NCBI RefSeq assembly: GCF_000154465.1
Contig: NZ_DS499579.1
Coordinates: 372,001 to 436,000 of the forward strand
DNA length: 64,000 nucleotides
Direction: 5' to 3'
From: Alistipes putredinis DSM 17216
GTDB taxonomy: Bacteria; Bacteroidota; Bacteroidia; Bacteroidales; Rikenellaceae
Below are positions 28,279-36,790 of the stretch, in pieces. Positions within the stretch are counted from its first letter, which is position 1. The number at the start of each line of letters is the position of its first letter. The notes under the pieces are model-generated. The model did not search any database and was not told the DNA's origin. It saw only the letters and a list, made by a program, of their open reading frames with translations. The position numbers and the translations under genes were made by a program.

Positions 28279-29190
28279 CTACGACGCCGGATGTTCCGCC
28301 GACCGGTATTCGTTGGGGGTAAGGCCTGTGATTTTCTTGAACAGACGGGTAAAGTGCTGCGGATATTGGAAGCCGAGTTCGTAGGCGACCTGTCCGATCG
28401 TCTTGTCGGGTGCCAGAATCCGTTCCTTGGCCGTGGCGATCAACTTGAGTTGGATGTACTCCTGGGCCGATTTGCCGGTTTCCTTCTTGATCAGATCGCC
28501 GAAATAGTTCGGGGAAAGGCACAATTCTCCGGCGCACCATTTTACCGAAGGCAGCCCTTCGCGCTGGGCGCGATCCCCCGCAAAATAGTCGTCGAGCAGC
28601 CGTTCGAACCGGGCCAGAATGTCATGATTGACGTTCGAACGGGTGATGAACTGCCGCTCGTAGAAGCGCAGACAGTAGTCGAGCAGCATTTCGATGTTGA
28701 TGGCGATGAGCCGTTTGCTGTGGCGGTCGATAGCGTGTTCCAGCTCCTGCCGGATCTTGAGGAAGCAGCCGACGACCATTTCGCGCTCTCGCTCCGAGAG
28801 GTGCAGCGCCTCGTTCACTTCATACGAGAAGAATGAATATTCACGGATGTTGCGTCCGAGCGAGGTGCCGCGAACCAGGTCGGGATGGAAGACCAACGCC
28901 CACCCTTTCGGCTGATAGACTTCGCCATTGTCTTCGATGCCGATAACCTGCCCCGGCGCCAGACAGACCAATGTTCCTTCCTGATAGTCGTAATGCTGAC
29001 GCCCGTAGAGCAGGTCGCCGCACTTCACTTCTTTCAGAAAGATGGCGTAGAAGCCGAAAATATGACGGACGTGCTTCATCGGATGCGCTTTCGAGAGATC
29101 GATCACGCTGACCAGCGGATGCAGGGTTTCGACACCCAGCAGGTCGTTGTATTCGAAGACGTTTTCGATATAGTGGATTCCCTTTTCCAT
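28279..29190 (-). CDS. AraC family regulator divergent to redox genes
   Basis: The protein has 303 residues from MEKGIHYIENVF (29190); an in-frame ATG seven codons earlier is possible. The N-terminal cupin-type sensor (LVCLAPGQVIGIEDNG) is followed by two C-terminal HTH motifs (CAGELCLSPNYFGDLIKKET; IGQVAYELGFQYPQHFTRLF). It is divergent from an iron alcohol dehydrogenase, flavodoxin-type and cupin/CMD genes, and likely controls that electrophile/redox group. The truncated AraC gene at 47.3 kb is a clear paralogue. Confidence 0.9.
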   Translation of the reverse strand: MEKGIHYIENVFEYNDLLGVETLHPLVSVIDLSKAHPMKHVRHIFGFYAIFLKEVKCGDLLYGRQHYDYQEGTLVCLAPGQVIGIEDNGEVYQPKGWALVFHPDLVRGTSLGRNIREYSFFSYEVNEALHLSEREREMVVGCFLKIRQELEHAIDRHSKRLIAINIEMLLDYCLRFYERQFITRSNVNHDILARFERLLDDYFAGDRAQREGLPSVKWCAGELCLSPNYFGDLIKKETGKSAQEYIQLKLIATAKERILAPDKTIGQVAYELGFQYPQHFTRLFKKITGLTPNEYRSAEHPAS

Positions 29191-29333
29191 AGTCGGTTCG
29201 TTTTTTTGCATGGAAGCGATGCTGTTTCAGGTTGCCGAGCGGAGTCTGCGGTTCTGTCGCTTGTTCGAAACGAAGAACGTGAACGGCAAAATCCGATTCT
29301 TCCGTGTTCGTCCGGGACGCATCCTTACTATTG

Positions 29334-29552
29334 CAAGGATAGTGAAAGGCAGGCGGCAAGCCAAATTTAACGTTCTGTTTTCCTCCTCCTTGCATAGCAG
29401 AGTTCACCAGTGTCCTCTGCGTATGCTTCGAGCGTCGGTCGTTCGAGCTTGTCCGAGCCGCATCTTCTCTTCTGCAAAGATAGTGAAAGCCGAGAAGAAA
29501 ACGGGAGCTTGTTCACAGTTTTCCGAGGCGTGTCCTATCTTCTGCAAAGATA
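29334..29552 (-). promoter_or_regulatory. Cluster of three -7-like elements facing the AraC gene
   Basis: On the minus strand TATCCTTG (29334-29341, one mismatch), TATCTTTG (29475-29482) and TATCTTTG (29545-29552) occur in tandem. The last two sit in an identical 15-nt context (TCTTCTGCAAAGATA on the plus strand). They could be alternative promoters or repeated operator/promoter units for the AraC gene. Confidence 0.4.
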
Positions 29553-29724
29553 AGCGCTTTATTCGCTTCCCGGACGCTTCGTCCGGCAAAAACCGTAATT
29601 TTGGTAAGAAGCTCCGTAATCTGTGTCAGGGAACGATCGACCAGCCCCGAATTACGGGTGCGGAATCTGTAATTCGGGTAATTTCTCCGGTAATTTGTTT
29701 CCTCTTTTTTCGTGCGGAATATCC

Positions 29725-29732
29725 TATTTTTG
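29725..29732 (+). promoter_or_regulatory. -7 promoter element of the alcohol dehydrogenase gene
   Basis: TATTTTTG matches TAnnTTTG exactly, about 100 nt upstream of the ATG at 29834. A TTTG at 29694-29697 is somewhat too far upstream for a canonical -33 box. Confidence 0.45.
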
Positions 29733-29833
29733 CAAAAACGAGGAGAGGAAAATTCGAGTCCCGTCGTTCGAAAAATCGGGATGTTCGAAAAAATCCGCTT
29801 CGGGACGAAAATAAACAGTTAAATTTAATAGGT

Positions 29834-31015
29834 ATGAAGACGAATTTGAATTACGACATGTTCGTTCCGACGCGAACGTTGTTCGGTGCTGGAACTCTGA
29901 ACGAATTGCACGCCCAGCCGATGCCGGGCCGCAAGGCGTTGTTGGTTATTTCCAACGGACGTTCTACCCGGGCCAACAGTTATTTGTCACGCACGGAAGA
30001 GCAGCTTCGTATGGCCGGAGTGGAAACGGTATTGTTCGATCGCGTAGAGGCCAATCCGTTAAAATCGACCGTTATGGCGGGAGGTGCCATGGCTCGTGAA
30101 AACGGATGCGATATGATCGTCGCTCTGGGCGGCGGCAGCGTGATGGACGCTGCGAAGGCTATTGCGGTCGTTGCGTCCAACGGCGGAGATTATTGGGATT
30201 ATATTCCTTGTGGAACGGGTAAGGGCAAGGCAGTTGCCGAGACGCCGCTGCCGATCGTGGCGATCACCACCACGGCCGGTACAGGTTCCGAAACCGATGC
30301 GGGGTGCGTGATTACCAATGCCGAAACCCACGAAAAGACGGGCTTCGTACATCCGGGGCTGTTTCCAGTGCTCGCCGTCGTCGATCCGGAGCTGATGCTT
30401 ACCGTTCCGCCGAAATTCACGGCTTTCCAGGGGTTCGATGCGCTGTTTCATTCGACCGAGGCCTATATCTCCAATGCCGCCAATCTGATGAGCGACATGT
30501 ACGTGCTCAACGCTATTGAGAATGTGGCCCGCTACCTGCCTCGTGCCGTGGCCGACGGCAGCGACCTCGAGGCCCGCACCCGTGTAGCGTGGGGCAATAC
30601 CCTTTCGGGTTCGGTGATGTGCGTGGGGCGCTGCACGAGCGAACATTCGCTCGAACATGCGATGTCGGCCTACCACCAGGAGCTGCCGCACGGCGCCGGC
30701 CTGATTATGATTTCGAAAGCCTACTACGCCCATTTCATCGAACGGCACGTTTGCGACGAGCGTTTCGTGGCGATGGCCCGTGCGCTGGGCGTGGAAGATG
30801 CCCGGGAGCCGATGGATTTCATTCGGGCGCTCGAGGCTCTGCAGCGGGCGTGCGGTGTGGCGGATTTGCGGATGTCCGATTACGGTATTTCGCCCGACGA
30901 ATTTCCGGCGATGGTCCGCAATGCCAGGGAAACGATGGGCTTCCTGTTTCCGTTCGACCGGGAGCCGCTTTCGGACGAGGAGTGCGAAGCCATTTACAGG
31001 GCGTCGTATCGGTAA
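29834..31015 (+). CDS. Iron-containing alcohol dehydrogenase
   Basis: NAD(P)H-dependent group III dehydrogenase, 393 residues from MKTNLNYDMFVPTRTLFGAG; the longer upstream frame has no family homology. The nucleotide-binding motif (ALGGGSVMDAAKAIA) and the metal-binding region (FHSTEAYIS and EHSLEHAMSAYH, with three His) are visible. Probably reduces an aldehyde or related electrophile. Followed by a flavodoxin-type and a cupin/CMD gene on the same strand, with the divergent AraC regulator upstream. Confidence 0.92.
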   Translation: MKTNLNYDMFVPTRTLFGAGTLNELHAQPMPGRKALLVISNGRSTRANSYLSRTEEQLRMAGVETVLFDRVEANPLKSTVMAGGAMARENGCDMIVALGGGSVMDAAKAIAVVASNGGDYWDYIPCGTGKGKAVAETPLPIVAITTTAGTGSETDAGCVITNAETHEKTGFVHPGLFPVLAVVDPELMLTVPPKFTAFQGFDALFHSTEAYISNAANLMSDMYVLNAIENVARYLPRAVADGSDLEARTRVAWGNTLSGSVMCVGRCTSEHSLEHAMSAYHQELPHGAGLIMISKAYYAHFIERHVCDERFVAMARALGVEDAREPMDFIRALEALQRACGVADLRMSDYGISPDEFPAMVRNARETMGFLFPFDREPLSDEECEAIYRASYR

Positions 31016-31118
31016 GGGGTTGGTTCCGGATCGGGCCTCGGTCGGAAAATGCAGCCCGGGGTTCGTTGAGAGGGATGATTCACACGATCGAGATATTCAC
31101 GAATAAAATTTAACGATT

Positions 31119-31655
31119 ATGAGCAAAAAAGTATTGATCCTTTCGTCCAGTCCCCGCCGAGGCGGGAATTCGGACACGTTGTGCGACGAATTTCTGCGCG
31201 GAGCGCAGGAGGCCGGACACGAAGTCGAAAAGATTTTTCTGAAAGATAAAACCATTCACTATTGCACGGGCTGCGGCGTATGCAACGAAGGCAAGCCCTG
31301 TCCGCAGAAAGACGATGCGCCGGAGATCGTACGGAAAATGGTCGCGGCCGACGTGATCGTGCTGGCTACGCCGGTCTATTTCTACACCATGTCGGCCCAG
31401 ATGAAGACGCTGATCGACCGCTGCTGCGCCGGATATCTGGAAATCCGCGACAAGGAGTTCTATTTTATCGTCGCGGCCGCCGAAACCAGCGTTGCGGCTA
31501 TGGAACGTACGATCGACGGTTTTCGGGGATTCCTCGACTGTCTGGACAATCCGCAGGAGAAGGGTGTCGTCTATGGTGTCGGGGCCTGGCACAAGGGGGA
31601 TATCCAAGGAAAACCGGCTATGAAACAAGCCTATGAAATGGGGCGTAACATTTAA
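31119..31655 (+). CDS. Flavodoxin-fold iron-sulfur flavoprotein / NAD(P)H reductase
   Basis: The 178-residue protein has an FMN-phosphate loop (SSSPRRGGNSDTL) and a cysteine cluster (CTGCGVCNEGKPC) as found in iron-sulfur flavoproteins and NADPH-dependent FMN reductases. The pattern TPVYFYTMSAQMKTLIDR is the family's flavin-binding region. It sits between the dehydrogenase and the cupin/CMD gene, 12 nt from the latter. Confidence 0.88.
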   Translation: MSKKVLILSSSPRRGGNSDTLCDEFLRGAQEAGHEVEKIFLKDKTIHYCTGCGVCNEGKPCPQKDDAPEIVRKMVAADVIVLATPVYFYTMSAQMKTLIDRCCAGYLEIRDKEFYFIVAAAETSVAAMERTIDGFRGFLDCLDNPQEKGVVYGVGAWHKGDIQGKPAMKQAYEMGRNI

Positions 31656-31667
31656 TCGTCCGGTCCG

Positions 31668-32567
31668 ATGAAAGTACGGTTATCTATATTGGCGGCCTTC
31701 GTGACGATATTGTCGTTCGGTTGTTGCCAAGCACAAAGTACGAATGTTCTGAATATGAAAAACGAAACGATTTTTCCGCAGATCTTCCCGCAGGGCGATA
31801 GACTGCCCGAAGAATTCTCCCGCTATTTTACGGGGCAGGCTTATCTGGCTTCGATAAGTAACAACGAGGCATTGGGAACGCATATTTCGAATGTGACTTT
31901 CGAGCCGGGCTGCCGCAATAACTGGCACAGTCACACGGGCGGTCAGCTATTGCTGGTGACCGCCGGACGGGGGTATTATCAGGAAAAGGGAGAGCCTGCC
32001 CGTGAGTTGCGGCCGGGTGACGTGGTCGAGATTCCGGCCGATGTCGTCCACTGGCACGGAGCAGCTCCGGACAGTTGGTTTTCGCACCTCGCGGTCGAGT
32101 GCAATCCCGCTGCCAATGTGAATACATGGCTGGAACCGGTCGGCGATGCGGAGTATGAAGCGGCTACGGCGATGTCCGGGTGCCGGCCCGGACTTTCGGC
32201 CGCTGCCGTAAAAAACGCGGAGATGTGGTTTCCCGGCGAGGCGCCTGCATTTGTGAAGACGGACCCCGAACTGGCCGAAGTATTCGGTAATTTCGCTTTC
32301 GACGAAGTGCAGCGTTACGGGAAACTGGATGTCAAAACCCGTGTTCTGGTGACGATGGCCTCCTCCCTTGCGCAGCAGGCTGCCGCCACCTATGAAATGA
32401 CGCTGCGGGCGGCATTGGCCAACGGGGTCGCACCCGTTGCGGTTCGGGAAGTACTCTATCAGGCCGTCCCTTATGTCGGTATGGCCAAAGTGGTCGATTA
32501 TATTGCATTGACGAACGATTTTTTAATGAAAAATATATTATCCAATAATAGATACCCACAGCGATAA
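31668..32567 (+). CDS. Exported cupin + carboxymuconolactone decarboxylase (CMD) protein
   Basis: The protein has 299 residues with a signal peptide (FGCCQAQ; the lipobox-like GCC is ambiguous). It then has a cupin domain with metal ligands (NNWHSHTGGQLLLVTAGRG, and VVHWHGAAPDSWFSHLAVE), followed by a CMD domain (residues about 205-285, VKTRVLVTMASSLAQQAA). Known relatives are induced with redox regulators and reductases. Its last 236 nt overlap, antisense, the C-terminal end of the ArsG-like gene. The last few residues after LTNDFLMKN look atypical, so the end may be truncated. Confidence 0.85.
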   Translation: MKVRLSILAAFVTILSFGCCQAQSTNVLNMKNETIFPQIFPQGDRLPEEFSRYFTGQAYLASISNNEALGTHISNVTFEPGCRNNWHSHTGGQLLLVTAGRGYYQEKGEPARELRPGDVVEIPADVVHWHGAAPDSWFSHLAVECNPAANVNTWLEPVGDAEYEAATAMSGCRPGLSAAAVKNAEMWFPGEAPAFVKTDPELAEVFGNFAFDEVQRYGKLDVKTRVLVTMASSLAQQAAATYEMTLRAALANGVAPVAVREVLYQAVPYVGMAKVVDYIALTNDFLMKNILSNNRYPQR

Positions 32568-33231
32568 ACAGCATCCCGACGGTGCGTGCGAGCCACTTTC
32601 GGATTATCTGCATTCGTCCGTAGAAGATGCCCACTCCTGCCGCGCCGTAAGCCAGTATCCAGGCTGCGATGACCACCGGCATACCGGTCGCAATAGCAAA
32701 TACGACAGGCAGAAACCAGCCGCCCGGTTCGGCTGCCGCCATCGGGATCAACATTCCGAAGTAGAAAACCCCGCTCGAGGGGCAGAATGCCAGCGAAAAG
32801 AGAATACCTAACAGCAATGCACCCCAGCTTCCGTGACGGCCGATCTTCTCGCAATGGCCCGAAAATCCGAATTTCGGCAGGTTCAACCTGTGGCCGAAAA
32901 GCATGAACAGCCCGATCAGAATAAGTGCCGGAGCGACGATCGCATCGCCGTATTTGCCGATGATTTTTTGCAGGGCGTAGGTGTTCGCCCCTTCGCGCAG
33001 CAAGGGAATGAATGCCAGCCCGATCCCCGCATACGTGAGAATTCGCCCGGCAGTGTAGAGCAATCCGTTGCAGAAAACACGGTGTTTGTCGTCGATATCC
33101 TTGCCGATGAATCCGACGGCGGCGATGTTCGTCGCCAGCGGACAGGGGCTGATTGCGGTGAGCAAACCCAGAAGGAATGCCGTAACGATCGGTGTCGTGC
33201 CGCTCTCGAGCAGTCGTTGAATCCATTCCAT
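32332..33231 (-). CDS. arsG: ArsG-like permease (aromatic aminoarsenical efflux), C-terminus extended
   Basis: The first about 230 residues form a CcdA/DsbD-like six-helix transporter. They carry the family's conserved start (LLGLLTAISPCPLATNIAAV) and a second half (LAFCPSSGVFYFGMLIPM), each with a Cys-Pro pair. This is the family named ArsG, linked to efflux of trivalent aromatic arsenicals. The family normally stops near residues 230-240. Here the frame continues about 65 residues past YYWIIYFSL as an Arg/Pro-rich stretch antisense to the cupin/CMD gene, so the true stop was probably lost. Five nt after arsF. Confidence 0.82.
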   Translation of the reverse strand: MEWIQRLLESGTTPIVTAFLLGLLTAISPCPLATNIAAVGFIGKDIDDKHRVFCNGLLYTAGRILTYAGIGLAFIPLLREGANTYALQKIIGKYGDAIVAPALILIGLFMLFGHRLNLPKFGFSGHCEKIGRHGSWGALLLGILFSLAFCPSSGVFYFGMLIPMAAAEPGGWFLPVVFAIATGMPVVIAAWILAYGAAGVGIFYGRMQIIRKWLARTVGMLFIAVGIYYWIIYFSLKNRSSMQYNRPLWPYRHKGRPDRVLPEPQRVRPRWPMPPAASFHRWRQPAAQGRRPSSPEHGF

Positions 33232-33235
33232 AAGA

Positions 33236-33625
33236 TTATTTTGACATTCGGGTTATTGCATCGTTAAGCCGGGCCTTGAATGTGGCGGGCTGGTCTTTGG
33301 CATAGCTGAATCCCATGCGGGTCAGATTTTCCACCCGGCCGTTTCGGTCGAGGATCAGCGCCGACCACCCGGCTTGGTATCGGTCGGCCAAGGCTTCGTT
33401 CTCGGCGATGTCGATGATCCGAAGGACCACTTTTTCGCTTCCGATACTGTCGATGACCTCCCGGGTCAGCCGTTCGATGGCGGTGCAGGTGGCACAACGC
33501 TGTTTCCCGTGGAAATAGAGAACCTGTACGCAGTCGTCGGCGACAGCTTCAACCGTTACGCGGTGCCGGGAGCCGCCGCATGCGTACAACAGCGCTGCGG
33601 CGAGGAGAAGAGTGGCCGCTTTCAT
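33236..33625 (-). CDS. arsF: ArsF-like thioredoxin-fold lipoprotein
   Basis: The 129-residue protein has a lipoprotein signal (LLYACGG, Cys16) and a thioredoxin-like active site (QRCATCTAIERL, CxxC). It resembles the family annotated as 'nitrophenyl compound nitroreductase subunit ArsF', found with ArsG in Bacteroidetes and other anaerobes. It overlaps the end of the small thioredoxin gene by 4 nt and precedes arsG by 5 nt, so the three are translated together. Confidence 0.8.
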   Translation of the reverse strand: MKAATLLLAAALLYACGGSRHRVTVEAVADDCVQVLYFHGKQRCATCTAIERLTREVIDSIGSEKVVLRIIDIAENEALADRYQAGWSALILDRNGRVENLTRMGFSYAKDQPATFKARLNDAITRMSK

Positions 33626-33855
33626 CGGTTCAACAACTCTTTGACCTCTGCGAGCGAAAGCTTGCGTCCGGCCGAAACCACCCTGCCATCCACGACCAAT
33701 CCGGGCAGTGTCATTACACCGTAAGAGAGGATTTCTGTAATGTCTTCTTCCTTAACTATTGCGGCCGAAATACCCAATTCGGCTATGGCCTGCGTTACCG
33801 TTTCGTAGAGTGTCCGACATCCGGTACACCCCGTTCCCAATACTTTGATCTCCAT
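33622..33855 (-). CDS. Small redox-active thioredoxin-like protein (TM0996 type)
   Basis: The 77-residue minimal thioredoxin fold has the active site GTGCTGCRTLYE (Cys10 and Cys13) and the cis-Pro strand (GVMTLPGLVVDG). Cytoplasmic. Such proteins often accompany ArsR regulators and heavy-metal or organoarsenical genes. It sits 63 nt downstream of the arsR stop, within the same apparent operon. Confidence 0.88.
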   Translation of the reverse strand: MEIKVLGTGCTGCRTLYETVTQAIAELGISAAIVKEEDITEILSYGVMTLPGLVVDGRVVSAGRKLSLAEVKELLNR

Positions 33856-33918
33856 ATCTGTTTCTATTATTAAATGTAGTTCGACGAATTACGAACATTT
33901 TCCCTAAAAAAAGCGGTT

Positions 33919-34242
33919 TCAACCGCAACAGGAACCTTTCTTTCTGTATTCGCAGAAAAAATCCGCGAACGATTCACGGGCTTTCGCCCAATTCTCCCGA
34001 TTGATGCAATAACGTACTTTCGGAGCTTCGATTTCTCCCTGGATCAATCCGGCGGCTTTCAACTCTTTGAGGTGTTGCGATACGGTGGCTTTGGCGATGG
34101 GCAGCACTTCGTGTATGTCTCCGAAAAAACAGCTATCCTGTCCGGCGAGGAACCGCAGAATCGCCATGCGTGCCGGATGCCCCATCGCTTTGGCGAAACG
34201 GGCCAGCTGTTCCTCTTGTTCGGTATAGGCTTTTGGGGACAT
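33919..34242 (-). CDS. ArsR/SmtB family repressor
   Basis: The start at 34242 (MSPKAYTEQEEQ) gives a 107-residue winged-helix protein; the very long upstream frame runs antisense to the neighbouring gene. Winged-helix core: HPARMAILRFL, then PIAKATVSQHLKELKAAGLI. The classic ELCVCDL metal motif is replaced by DSCFFGD with one Cys (Cys38), while the C-terminus ends SCCG (Cys105-Cys106). Metalloid sensing by a different set of cysteines is therefore likely (inference). A palindromic operator lies 16 nt upstream. Confidence 0.9.
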   Translation of the reverse strand: MSPKAYTEQEEQLARFAKAMGHPARMAILRFLAGQDSCFFGDIHEVLPIAKATVSQHLKELKAAGLIQGEIEAPKVRYCINRENWAKARESFADFFCEYRKKGSCCG

Positions 34243-34257
34243 ATTTTCGGATCTTGT

Positions 34258-34275
34258 GTTCGTAAATATACGAAC
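34258..34275. promoter_or_regulatory. ArsR-type palindromic operator
   Basis: GTTCGTA / TACGAAC is a perfect 7-bp inverted repeat around AATA, just upstream of the arsR start codon. Size and position fit an autoregulatory ArsR binding site. A second half-site-like run (AATATTCGAATAT) follows at 34276-34289. Confidence 0.65.
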
Positions 34276-34320
34276 AATATTCGAATATGCAAATAATTTT
34301 TTTATTTTTGAAAAATCCGT

Positions 34321-34328
34321 TATTTTTG
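34321..34328 (+). promoter_or_regulatory. -7 promoter element for the FadR-type gene
   Basis: TATTTTTG is an exact TAnnTTTG, 20 nt upstream of the ATG at 34349. Another TATTTTTG occurs at 34303-34310. Confidence 0.5.
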
Positions 34329-34348
34329 CACAAACATCAGATGATGTG

Positions 34349-35020
34349 ATGATAGAGAGTACGGATACGACGATTCGAAAAAGATCGTTGGCCGAAGAGA
34401 TGGCCGTCCGGTTGCAGGAGCAGATCGCGCAGGGACGGTTCGAGGTCGGCGGGAAGTTGCCGACCGAATCCGAATTGATGAAAATTTTCGGGGTCGGCCG
34501 TTCGACGGTGCGCGAAGCCGTGAAGATCTTGGCCAACATGGGGTTGCTGAAAGTGCAGCAGGGGGCCGGGACGTTCGTCGAAAGCCGGACGGCACGGAAC
34601 GAGTCGATGGAGCGGTGCATGCAACGTGCCGACATCGGCGATCTGGAGGAGGTCCGGCGGATTCTGGAGGTCGCCATTGTCGAACGGGCCGCGCAGCGAC
34701 GTACGCAGGCGGATATCGAAAAGATCGGGACACACCTCGCCCGGCGCGGTGCGGCCGCCGCAGCCGGACGATTGAACGACTGTATCGCGGCCGATGTCGA
34801 TTTCCACGTGGCTCTGTCCGAGGCTACGCATAACGAAATATTGCACGAACTCTATCGTGCGGCCTCCGTGCATTTGCAGAAACGACTCGAACACATTTAT
34901 ACGGATACCGGTTGTCTGCTCGCCTCCCAATCCACGCATGAACGGCTGTTGCGGAATGTCGTCGCCCAAGAGCCTCGGAAAGCGTTGGAAACGATCGCTG
35001 TCATCCTGCAAGAACCGTAA
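34349..35020 (+). CDS. FadR/GntR family transcriptional regulator
   Basis: I chose ATG 34349 (MIESTDTTIRKRS), which follows the -7 element directly; the GTG at 34256 would place coding sequence across the ArsR operator. The 223-residue protein has a GntR winged helix (LPTESELMKIFGVGRSTVRE) followed by an all-helical FCD-type effector domain (IAADVDFHVALSEATHNEIL). It ends 3 nt before an MFS transporter gene, so the two form a pair. The effector is unknown. Confidence 0.9.
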   Translation: MIESTDTTIRKRSLAEEMAVRLQEQIAQGRFEVGGKLPTESELMKIFGVGRSTVREAVKILANMGLLKVQQGAGTFVESRTARNESMERCMQRADIGDLEEVRRILEVAIVERAAQRRTQADIEKIGTHLARRGAAAAAGRLNDCIAADVDFHVALSEATHNEILHELYRAASVHLQKRLEHIYTDTGCLLASQSTHERLLRNVVAQEPRKALETIAVILQEP

Positions 35021-35023
35021 CCT

Positions 35024-36247
35024 ATGAATACCGCAGCCAAATCCGTACGATCATACCGCTCCCTGACGAGCCGGACGGTTTACCCTATTTTGTTGATGGT
35101 CAGTATCACCCATCTGTTGAACGATATGATGCAGTCGGTGATCCCGGCGGTTTATCCGCTTCTCAAGGAGAAGTTCGATTTTACGTTCGCCCAGATCGGC
35201 CTCATTACATTGGTCTTTCAACTCACTTCGTCGCTGTTGCAGCCGGTGGCCGGTCTGCTCGCCGACCGTCATCCCCGCCCCTACTCGCTGGCCGGCGGTA
35301 TGTGTTTCACGCTGGCCGGGCTGCTGGTGCTTGCCTTCGCGCCGGGTTTTGTCTGGATTCTGATTGCGGTGGGGCTGATCGGCTGCGGTTCGTCGGTGTT
35401 CCATCCCGAATCCTCGCGGGTGGCGCAACTTGCCTCGGGCGGCCGTAAGGGACTGGCACAGTCGATCTTCCAGGTCGGCGGAAATGCCGGAAGCGCTATG
35501 GGGCCCCTGTTGGCCGCGTTGATCGTCATTCCGTTCGGACAGTCGTCGATCGGTTGGTTCGCTCTGACGGCATTGCTGGCGATTTTTATCCTCGTAAGGA
35601 TCGGCGACTGGTACAAACGCCGGCTGGCGATCGCGGTTCGCAGGCCCGACGCTGCGGAAACGGCTTTCGCGCACAGCCTGCCGCGGCGGAAAATCCACAC
35701 GGCCCTCGTCATTCTGGGCATTCTGGTCTTTTCGAAGTATTTCTACATCGCTTCGATGACGAGTTACTTTACGTTTTTCCTGATGGACAAGTTCGCCGTA
35801 TCGGTGCAAGGTGCGCAATATTGTCTTTTCGCTTTTCTTGCGGCTTCGGCTGCGGGTACGTTCATCGGAGGACCGCTGGGCGACCGCATCGGACGCAAAT
35901 ATGTGATTTGGGGTTCGATTCTGGGGGCTGCGCCTTTTACCCTGCTGCTACCCTACGTCGGTTTGGCTGCGACCGTCGTGCTGTCCGTAGTGATCGGGCT
36001 GGTCATTTCGTCGGCCTTTTCCGCCATTCTGGTTTATGCCACCGATCTGATGCCCGGCAAGGTGGGGATGATCGCCGGAGTCTTTTTCGGCCTGATGTTC
36101 GGGCTGGGCGGTCTCGGTTCGGCGTTTTTCGGCTGGCTGGCGGACCGGACGAGTATCGAGTTTATTTTTCAGGTCAGCACGCTGTTGCCCCTGTTGGGTG
36201 TTATCACCGGTTTTTTGCCGAATATAGAGTCGAAAAGCGGAAAATAG
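35024..36247 (+). CDS. MFS transporter, fosmidomycin-resistance (Fsr) type
   Basis: The 407-residue, 12-helix major facilitator starts with HLLNDMMQSVIPAVYPLL. It shows the loop LLADRHPRPYSLAGG and the helix-4/5 region IGCGSSVFHPESSRVAQLA, typical of the Fsr subfamily of proton-coupled drug exporters. Coupled to the FadR-type regulator. Substrate not determinable here. Confidence 0.88.
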   Translation: MNTAAKSVRSYRSLTSRTVYPILLMVSITHLLNDMMQSVIPAVYPLLKEKFDFTFAQIGLITLVFQLTSSLLQPVAGLLADRHPRPYSLAGGMCFTLAGLLVLAFAPGFVWILIAVGLIGCGSSVFHPESSRVAQLASGGRKGLAQSIFQVGGNAGSAMGPLLAALIVIPFGQSSIGWFALTALLAIFILVRIGDWYKRRLAIAVRRPDAAETAFAHSLPRRKIHTALVILGILVFSKYFYIASMTSYFTFFLMDKFAVSVQGAQYCLFAFLAASAAGTFIGGPLGDRIGRKYVIWGSILGAAPFTLLLPYVGLAATVVLSVVIGLVISSAFSAILVYATDLMPGKVGMIAGVFFGLMFGLGGLGSAFFGWLADRTSIEFIFQVSTLLPLLGVITGFLPNIESKSGK

Positions 36248-36790
36248 GATTTTCCGTGCATGTTCTCTTGCTCTTGTTCGGCGCAGGAAGGGGCTGAACG
36301 TGGGTGCAAGCTGAAAATCGGTCGCGTCGGCCGTGTTTTCTGCTGCGGATCGCGGGAACTTCGGTCGATATATTTACTACCGCTTCGACTGTTCTGCCGC
36401 AAGTGTTAGGGTTCGGGATGGATATGTAAACTCATCTCTATTGTCTTTGCGAAAAATATTGGAGTCCGATCATATTGGTCGGATTCTTTGCTATGACCGT
36501 TTCTGGTCCCGATGTAATGTATAACCTGTAATCGGGTCTTTTGTTGCGGCTCCGTGTTCGAGGGTGTTACAGCCCCGCTCCGGCCGTTGTTGTCGTAGCT
36601 CCGGATATGCGCGGGGATACTCCGCGTCGAATTGTTATGGCGGAGGCGGGAATCTGTTCTTACGTCGTACCCTCTCTTTTTTGCCGCTTTTCTCTTTCTC
36701 TCCGGTAACATGTCTGTCTGTTTTTTTTCGGGGTTGGCCGCAGGTGAAGAAGTACATTATATATAAATAGTGATTTTGTATTGCCTTTTT
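36248..36790. other. Intergenic transition into the accessory island
   Basis: No supported gene is present. The first 450 bp have backbone-like GC-rich composition with overlapping junk ORFs; from about 36700 the sequence turns AT-rich (ATTATATATAAATAG), marking the left edge of foreign-looking DNA. No tRNA or clear attachment site was found. Confidence 0.5.

Larger units (their letters stand above)
29191..29833. other. Long divergent intergenic region
   Basis: This 640-bp space between the AraC and alcohol dehydrogenase genes has no supported gene, although a plus-strand frame runs through it from 29210. It contains three -7-like elements facing the AraC gene (29334, 29475, 29545) and one facing the dehydrogenase (29725). 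It is also rich in short CGxxAATT-like repeats (ATTACGGGT, AATTCGGGTAATT near 29650-29690). Confidence 0.5.

Noticed and set aside
34243..34677. Long N-terminal extension of the ArsR ORF
   Set aside because: It runs antisense through the FadR-type gene and across the operator; a normal 107-residue ArsR starts at 34242.
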